DNA of 64,000 nucleotides from Synchiropus splendidus. Lineage: Eukaryota > Chordata > Actinopteri > Syngnathiformes > Callionymidae. Made by a program: the position numbers and the translations under genes. Positions 57,600-64,000 of this stretch are shown here, piece after piece. Position 1 is the stretch's first letter. Every line of letters begins with the position of its first letter. The stretch lies in assembly GCF_027744825.2 (NCBI RefSeq), contig NC_071336.1:21399501-21463500 (forward strand), read 5' to 3'. The notes beneath the pieces were generated by a model, which saw only the letters and a list, made by a program, of their open reading frames with translations, had not been told where the DNA came from and did no database searches.

Positions 57600-59480
57600 T
57601 GGTGAAATATCAGGGCAAACGGATTCCAGCTTTTTTCTCTGGCTCAGAGGGGTTGTTCTGTGCGATTTGGCCCTGGGGTGCGTTTCAGCACTTCTGATGT
57701 GAGAGAGGAGGCGAGAGGAACGGAGAGAGAGAGAAAGGAAGCTTGTGAGGAGCAGAGGAGGATAAAGGAGACACTGGACCTGTTTATGTTGGAGACTTGA
57801 CCAGTGTTGAACCAGCAACTTCAGGAGTACGTCCATTTTTCGCGTGGTCCAGAACCTTTAGGTCTCGTCGAGCAATCGTGGCGCGTCGCCTTCGTGGCAG
57901 GTGGATGGCCTTCTTTGGCTGATGCCGCAGCAGGGAGAAGGCAGCGACCATTTTTAGTAGCCCAAATGTTGTCTGATCGATTCAATGCGTTCTCACATGC
58001 TGTTTTTAATATCGCTGTGTAAGATAAGATGTCACTTTATTTCCCCCACCTGTGAGAATCACATGTAAATAGAAGAAATAGAAGGTGAACTTTATTATTT
58101 AAATTCAACACTGAGTGAGAGGGTTTGATGAGTGAACTGCAACCAAACACTTTTAACACTACTGTAATTTGAATGAAATATATGAATATTTCTTTTACAG
58201 ATGATTTCAATAATAAATTTCACAATGCTTTATTTCAGCAATTGCAATCAGTTGTGTTTAATTCAAGTAAAACTTTTTTTGTTAAATGGTTGACAGAAAC
58301 ATGAATTTTAATTAAAATGCCACTGGCTTTTGCCACATAAAATGCTATTCCTGTATAAAATATCATAAAATGATACTTGAGCACACCTGGCTGCACCTCA
58401 CTCTCATCCAGTCTGGGCTCTGAAAAGACATCACTGCATCTGATTTGAGAATTAGATCATCAACGTCAACGTCCAGTGTGCAGAAAAGATCAATGAAATC
58501 TCAGCAAAATAATAACATTGCTATGTTTTGACTTTCACAAGTCACCTTAGAATACACATGAAATGCATTTTAAAAGCGGAAGTGTGTTTCTCCGCTCCAC
58601 ACATGCGGCTTGCATGGCTTCCTGCGGGCACAAGTGTTTATGTTTTCAGAAATCTCATCCCACCATGGACCGTTGAAGGTGCATTTGTGGATTTGTCATT
58701 CTCAGCTCAGCTGGACTGATTGTGAATTAAATGTATTTTTAGGCACCTTTTTCCCTCCATCCCTTTGTGAACCCAGTTAGAATTGAGGTCAGGACACACA
58801 AACACACACGCACACATGCACACCGACTCACACACACGGAGACCATTTCAGAGAAAGACACATAGCTTTCAGAACAAATCACAGTTGAACCGGCCTGTGC
58901 GGAATGATTCTGACATTTTGTTTGGGAGAAATAGCATTTAATTGAAGGGAGGGACGATACGCATGGCAGTTATGCAACCGAGGGAAAATGTCTGCATTTC
59001 AACCTAAATTGAAAACACAACAGTGTTTGTGTTTGTGTGCCTGCGTGTGCGCTCATTCTATTTGAGGTTTTTTCATCCCGAGTTCATCCGCAGAGAACAG
59101 GTCCCTGTGATTTCGCCTGTTTGCCAACAGTTTGTCGAATAATAGCAGGTGATCTATTGGTGCAAAAATACAATAGGTGTTGACACATCACGCATCATGC
59201 GGTTCGCGGACATGACGTACATGAGGCCTGTAACTGTGTTGAAAAAAAAAATTATTGTGAAAGGGGGTGAAAAAAGAGCAAGTCAAATTCACGGTAATTA
59301 GTAAGAATTTGTTTCTTTTTAATTTAGATATTGTCATAATTTAACGGCAGATGAACAAAATATTATCTACAAATCAAGCAAAATTCAAATTTAATACACA
59401 AAAAAGAGAACTGTTTAATAGGATGCTCACAAGTTCAAAATTTGAACAGAGAAGATGAGACAATAACATTAAAAACAAAA
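57600..59480. other. Gene-free interval
   Basis: Purine-rich tract at about 57700-57770, then AT-rich sequence. CA-rich patch at 58800-58840. No gene recognised. Confidence 0.4.
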
Positions 59481-59484
59481 TAAA

Positions 59485-59795
59485 CCCACATTTTAATTTG
59501 AATAAAGGCGCTAATATTCTGTCATGAGAGGCAGCAATTGCTAACACATTCCAATAGCCACGCCGAAATAATGCTTTATCCTGATTAACTTGAATCTATA
59601 TTCTCGTCCATGGTGGTTCCCTACGCAAAGGTCAGCTGTAGCGCTTTGTTCGGGTGCCAAAATGACAGCTTACACTCTGCTTTGATGGTCACTCCAAAAT
59701 GAGGCTTCATAAAGACGCCGTGATAAAGCCAACAAGCATATTTCAGGGTCACTGCACCCCTCTAAAAATGACGCCTCTCGCCGTCTCTCTCGCAC
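59485..59795. promoter_or_regulatory. Candidate conserved noncoding block
   Basis: Repeat-free sequence with AATAAAGGCGCTAATATTC, CAGCAATTGCTAAC, ATCCTGATTAACTTGAATC and AAGACGCCGTGATAAAGCC. No open frame. Confidence 0.4.
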
Positions 59796-59799
59796 ACTG

Positions 59800-60860
59800 A
59801 CCCCCACCGATCCACTACCGACCCCCCCCTCACTCTCCTATTTCTTTATTCTCTCTTTCGCTCCAAGCGTTGCCAATTTGTCTGAGCCGCATCCACTAAT
59901 CCGTGCGCATTTACGCATTGGTCAGTGTGCCTCTGGATGACTTGATGGCGTCCACTCAGGACACTGACTGCATGTACAAACTCCCAGCTGACACGCAGGG
60001 ATGTAAACAATCCCATTTGTAATGTCCTGCAGGTCTGCGTCCAGCTGGACAATGGTTAGTGAGTTCATTTAAACAATGATGCATTAAAGGAATATCTACT
60101 GCCTTGATATGACAATATCCTAATCTCAATAGTATCGAGGAAGAACTTGACCTCGGCACTGACTGGACTTCTCTGATGTCCTTCCGCAGGATGTCAAGAT
60201 GTCAATCTGTTGCCATAGAACTGACTTACTGGGTTATTTGGTGCGTGGAGATGGCCCACTGAGTGTCAGTGGAGAGGAGAGGGGGCATGGATGAATGGAT
60301 GATGGGCTTGGAAGGTGGAGGGGTGACTGTCCCCTGGAGAGTCGGACAGAGAGGGGGGGCTCCGGCTGATCTAAAAGGACCTCTCGGACCACTAAATTGA
60401 CATGTTCCAGCTCCTGGGTTGTCATGAAGAAAGCACTCTAATAAGCCATGTGACATCGTGTAGTGGTCTGACTTTCATGAGTCCATTAAACAACAGACTT
60501 ACAAGTTTATTTCCGCTCCACTTTTGTTGCATGTATAACGAGCGTATTCACCGTAGCAATGATTACAATTGATCCGTTTTTATGTTAATGTGTACGATAA
60601 TTTTGGACCTTTTTTCTTTCTTTTGGATCCTTCAGAAAAGCAGAGGAAAATAGTACTAAAAATGCGGTTCATTCATTTCCATATTGACACCATACTTGAA
60701 ATATTATTTTACATAGGTCAGGAAAATCATAAATAAATTATATTAATAAAATTTTATCTAATTAATTAATTAATATACATTTATTTTTTTTATATCTAAA
60801 TGATGATAATTTTGAATCACCATTTCAGGCTAATTTAGGGGCACACTTAAAACAAACCCA
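59800..60860. other. Gene-free interval
   Basis: C-rich patch at 59820-59830, then AT-rich sequence, including a TTAATTAATTAATTAAT tract near 60758-60774. Confidence 0.4.
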
Positions 60861-60867
60861 ACATGGT

Positions 60868-60900
60868 TATAAGAATAAGAATAAGAATAAGAATAAGAAT
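60868..60900. repeat. (ATAAGA)5 hexamer repeat
   Basis: Five nearly perfect copies of a 6-bp unit. Confidence 0.95.
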
Positions 60901-61162
60901 TATTAGACTAAAATTGTGTTTTAATGAACAGATGCAAATGAGGCCTTGATGAAAGTGATCGTGTCTCTTTCTTCGATAGATCGCCTCTTTTATTGAGCAC
61001 GGGTCAGGCAGGTGCTGTTACTGCTCTTTTACAGAAGCTCTGTGGATCTATAAGTGCATATTCCTGAGTGATAATCAATAGAATTTGGCGTTGAACAGCT
61101 CTGGAAGTGGATCTGATCGCTGTCTGTTGAAGGGGGCTTGTTCTCAACGACGCCATTTGTGG

Positions 61163-61195
61163 TCTCTCTCTCTCTTTTTTTTTTTTTTTTTTTTT
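61163..61195. repeat. (CT)n followed by T20 tract
   Basis: A short CT array runs directly into about 20 T residues. An A16 run also lies at 61501-61516. Confidence 0.95.
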
Positions 61196-61689
61196 AATTC
61201 TCTGACAGTCCATATATGGAGGACCCTCACTCACTGGACGCGTGTCTATTAAAAGGAGATCAACAATGGGAAAGATCGGAGGAGCAAAGGGCCAAGTGGG
61301 AGGAGGGCAGGAGGTGAGGATGGAAGGATGCTGTGGGATGTGCGTGGACACTTATGGCGTCCAGAGACAAAGTATCCTTCCTTCTCCCTCCGTCCTCACC
61401 GCGACACTTGCGATGGACGCTTGGACTGCTCTTATGAAATAAACAGGAGGCTGCACCCCGTCACCCCCACCTCGCCTGTGTTTCCTAATCCCCCTCCCCG
61501 AAAAAAAAAAAAAAAACCTCATTCACTCCAACAGCTGTGGTCCCATGTAAATTTGACAAGATTGGCACCTGCTTATTCTCCTGCCCACTCTGACTCCATA
61601 TCACCTTGCATATTTATGCCTTGAAAAATCTGCATAGCTGATGATGATTGTTGGCACTTTACATGACACTGAAATGTGATATTTGAAAG

Positions 61690-61965
61690 AGACAAGGGGG
61701 GCGGGGGTCCGTTCCCCTTGACCCCAGAAATGCAGCCTAATCCCGTGTGGCCCGTTTGATTGGAGCCCCTTGCTGTCTAATTGTTGTCATCAGTACCTGC
61801 GCATCTGGAAGCACTTTGGCGGCCCGGTTCCGAAACGTGGCGAATCATCAAAGGGTTCGTCAACGCCATGTAGAATGAATCGCTTTCATTCATCCTAAAT
61901 GAAGCGAGGATTCTCACTTGGAATCCAACGCATTAATTGATTGTGGATCTGCAGTTGTAAGTGTC
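61690..61965. promoter_or_regulatory. Candidate conserved noncoding block
   Basis: GCCTAATCCCGTGTGG contains TAATCC (a bicoid/Otx-type core). It is followed by CTGTCTAATTGTTGTC, CGAATCATCAAAGGG, GAATGAATCGCTTTCATTC (a 7-bp inverted repeat) and GCATTAATTGATTGTGG. Repeat-free. Confidence 0.4.
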
Positions 61966-62489
61966 CACGTATGGATGGATCCCTGGACTGGAACGTGCCC
62001 TGATCTGCTGCCTTTGTTTTCAGTCTTTGCGCTGCAAAATCCCTTTTTCTCTCTCGCCCCCCTCCTCTCCCTGTCTCTTTAAAAGGGGAGCGGAAGAGTG
62101 GGCTGATACCGGTCTCATGTTGCGTATGGATTTTCGTTTATATAATCGATCGAAATGTCCCAATACATCGATTTTGGGTTCAGTGTTTTACAAACAAGCG
62201 TTTATGGGTCTCGATTTTATGTTAGGGATGATTCTGGGGTGACACGCAACACTACGGTTCCTCATCGCGTGAAATAAATGACACGATCGGTTAATTGCTG
62301 CGTGTATAAATATAAGTGTATGGAAAAAGGTGATTTTATAGAACCGCACAATATTGTGTGCTGCCTCTTCTTCTTAATCAAATAAAGTGGTGTAAAACAC
62401 ACGCACCCACACAAACACAGTCTCACACACACACACGAAAGCATTTCCTTCCCTCTGAATTTCTCCTTGAATTATATGCCATCACTGTG

Positions 62490-62730
62490 TGTGATTGCGG
62501 AATATTAAATTAAAGTGGGATAAGTCCGCACCGAGGCGGGCTGCGTCCAATCCGCAACTCATTTCCCCTGTCGGAGCACCGCATCACTGCGCTCCTCTCT
62601 TTTCAATGACAATGTGCCAAATCTGGGCATTTTGAAAACACTTTCCATATGCTATTATCGGATCGCTACTGAGCAAGAGAAAGGCAGAAAAAAGAAGACA
62701 AACGGAATGCTTTATACCAAAGGTACCAAT
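62490..62730. promoter_or_regulatory. Conserved-looking, CpG-enriched block
   Basis: AAATTAAAGTGGGATAAGTC, then CCGCACCGAGGCGGGCTGCG with a CCAAT word (GCGTCCAATCCGC), then CATCACTGCGCTCC. CpG density is well above the window average. Could be promoter-proximal DNA or an upstream exon of a gene lying to the right. Confidence 0.35.
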
Positions 62731-63690
62731 ATTTTTATTTACCTTTTTCTCTGTTTGATGCATGTTGGAGAGGCTTTTTCCATTTTATTCCACATTTAGC
62801 TGGCGACGTTTGAATCGGCACAAACTTCTTTTGAACGCTTTTAAAGAACATATGGCTGTTGTTGGGATATTTTGCATTGTTTTGGGACTGAATCGACTTT
62901 TGTGTTATTTTCACGCTTTATTTCAGCGATCTTATGTGCGGCTGTTTTCAGAGTTGTGTTGTTATTATGTGGTTTATTTATTTATTTTGGGCTCTTTACA
63001 AAGCTGGAGTTGGACAGTGGGTCACTGTGGCAGTGTGTGGGTCAGAGCTGTATGCGTTTTTCCCTCTTTCGTTTTTTACTTTTTGGCACGTGTGTGTTTT
63101 CTGAAGTGGCACAGGGGTCAGCCAGGCAACCCCATGAGGGCGCCGACGCACAGGGGTCGAGGAAACAGAGCAGGTGGCTTTAATACAAGAAAGGCGTGTT
63201 TATGAAAGAAAAAAATGTATTTATATCATTTTCAAAAATCAAATTGGTGTTCGATTTTCTCACCTGGTGCGTCCATTCGTATGCTCGGGTTATTGATCAT
63301 TGCTGTCCGTTTAAAAAAAAGAACACTGGCAGCGCTGAATTTCCTGCGGAATTGGATGTTTCAATAACTACCACTGTGGACCTTTTCGCTCCGGGAGCAC
63401 ACAAACACTCGCAAAAAGTGGCGGCCACGCATTTCTGAGAGTTGACAGATAAGGATCTATAATTAATAGCGGATGCTGCTGATATGGAATTGGGGCGAAA
63501 TATTAGTCGTTTCCTCGGAAAACGAGCCCCGTCCACGAGTGAGATTTTATACAAATAATGCGAGGAGGAAAGGGAGAAAATGGAAACAACCGCGATGGTC
63601 CGGGGAATGTCATCCTTCTAAAAGCGTCTGTCTTTTTTATCATAACTTCAATAAATCTAAAGAATCCAATCGCAAAAATAGCTGATGAAT
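62731..63690. other. Promoter-proximal-like gene-free interval
   Basis: Mixed-composition sequence with moderate CpG content. A 147-codon plus-strand frame (62762-63205) is rich in Phe, Leu and Cys, with no domain I recognise. It is treated as chance, though 5-prime untranslated sequence of a neighbouring gene is possible. Confidence 0.35.
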
Positions 63691-63694
63691 CGCG

Positions 63695-64000
63695 ACCGAA
63701 ATAGCACTATTTGAGCTGTTTCGTATATGTAACAGTCCGGTAAGAGAAAAGGAAAAAATCCGTTGTGGAATCAGAAGGATAAAAAGCAGCAGCGGGTGGA
63801 CTTGCCTCTCCAAGCCGAGTGTGAAGCGCCTCCCGCGGCTTACAGGCTGCTGAACCCCCCCTGGAGGACACGGAGGAAGCTGCAGCCGCAGTAGGAGACT
63901 TGAGTCCGGATGAAAAAAAATGACGTGTCTGGTTCCCTTTGACCCACCCACCCCACGTCTTTGTCATGAGTCTAAACCCAAACAGCCTCGGGTCGGGTTC
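63695..64000 (+). promoter_or_regulatory. Possible CpG-rich promoter and gene 5-prime end
   Basis: At least 15 CpG dinucleotides in about 300 bp, far denser than the window average. A TATA-like GGATAAAAAGCAGC lies at about 63777-63790, followed about 25-40 bp later by GC-rich sequence (CCAAGCCGAGTGTGAAGC). A TGACGT CRE-half-like word lies at about 63921. This suggests transcription starting near 63810-63820 on the plus strand, with the gene body past the right edge. The strand and start are inferred. Confidence 0.35.

Noticed and set aside
57090..57697. Overlapping Ser/Pro/Leu-rich frames
   Set aside because: They translate the CT/CA/C-rich low-complexity tract.
62762..63205. 147-codon plus-strand frame near the right edge
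   Set aside because: No domain; Phe/Leu/Cys-rich composition reflects T-rich DNA; could at most be untranslated leader.

Overview
The window looks like intergenic or very-large-intron DNA from a bony fish, most likely a percomorph teleost. The base composition is AT-leaning, with many CA/GT microsatellites and homopolymer runs. Several repeats resemble families common in teleost genomes: tRNA-derived SINE heads, LINE fragments, hAT-like ends and short TA-flanked inverted-repeat elements. No rRNA, intact tRNA, CRISPR array, bacterial-style operon or intact transposase was found. I recognised no protein-coding gene. The many short open frames are mostly chance frames, microsatellite translations or both-strand shadows.

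Layout. 1-13 kb holds a 26-bp perfect hairpin, a copy of a common fish repeat, a tRNA-Leu-like SINE head, a possible 51-bp exon, two copies of a roughly 0.85-kb repeat 5.4 kb apart, and a hAT-like remnant. 13-20 kb holds a young fold-back element (13519-13779) and a minus-strand coding-like frame broken by one stop (16258-16716). 20-30 kb holds an exon-like segment (23294-23381), a truncated TA-flanked transposon copy (27066-27348) and a second type of TA-flanked MITE (29168-29443). 30-48 kb is mainly candidate conserved noncoding DNA, the longest microsatellite, and a G-tract/C-tract inverted repeat. 48-51 kb has a full-length 738-bp nonautonomous DNA transposon and LINE-type debris. 51-62 kb is mostly unremarkable, with simple repeats and a few conserved-looking blocks. 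The last 2 kb becomes CpG-richer and ends in a block with a TATA-like box, suggesting that a gene starts at or just beyond the right edge.

Interpretation. Between the repeats lie many blocks of 200-700 bp that are free of repeats and low complexity, carry TAATTA, octamer and similar homeodomain/POU-type motifs, and have no coding character. This is the usual appearance of a regulatory desert around a developmental gene. That reading is inference: conservation cannot be measured from one sequence. I found no convincing new multi-gene system. The best-supported unusual objects are the fold-back element at 13.5 kb, the hairpin at 68-157, and the indel between direct repeats in the duplicated repeat at 4.1 and 9.5 kb.
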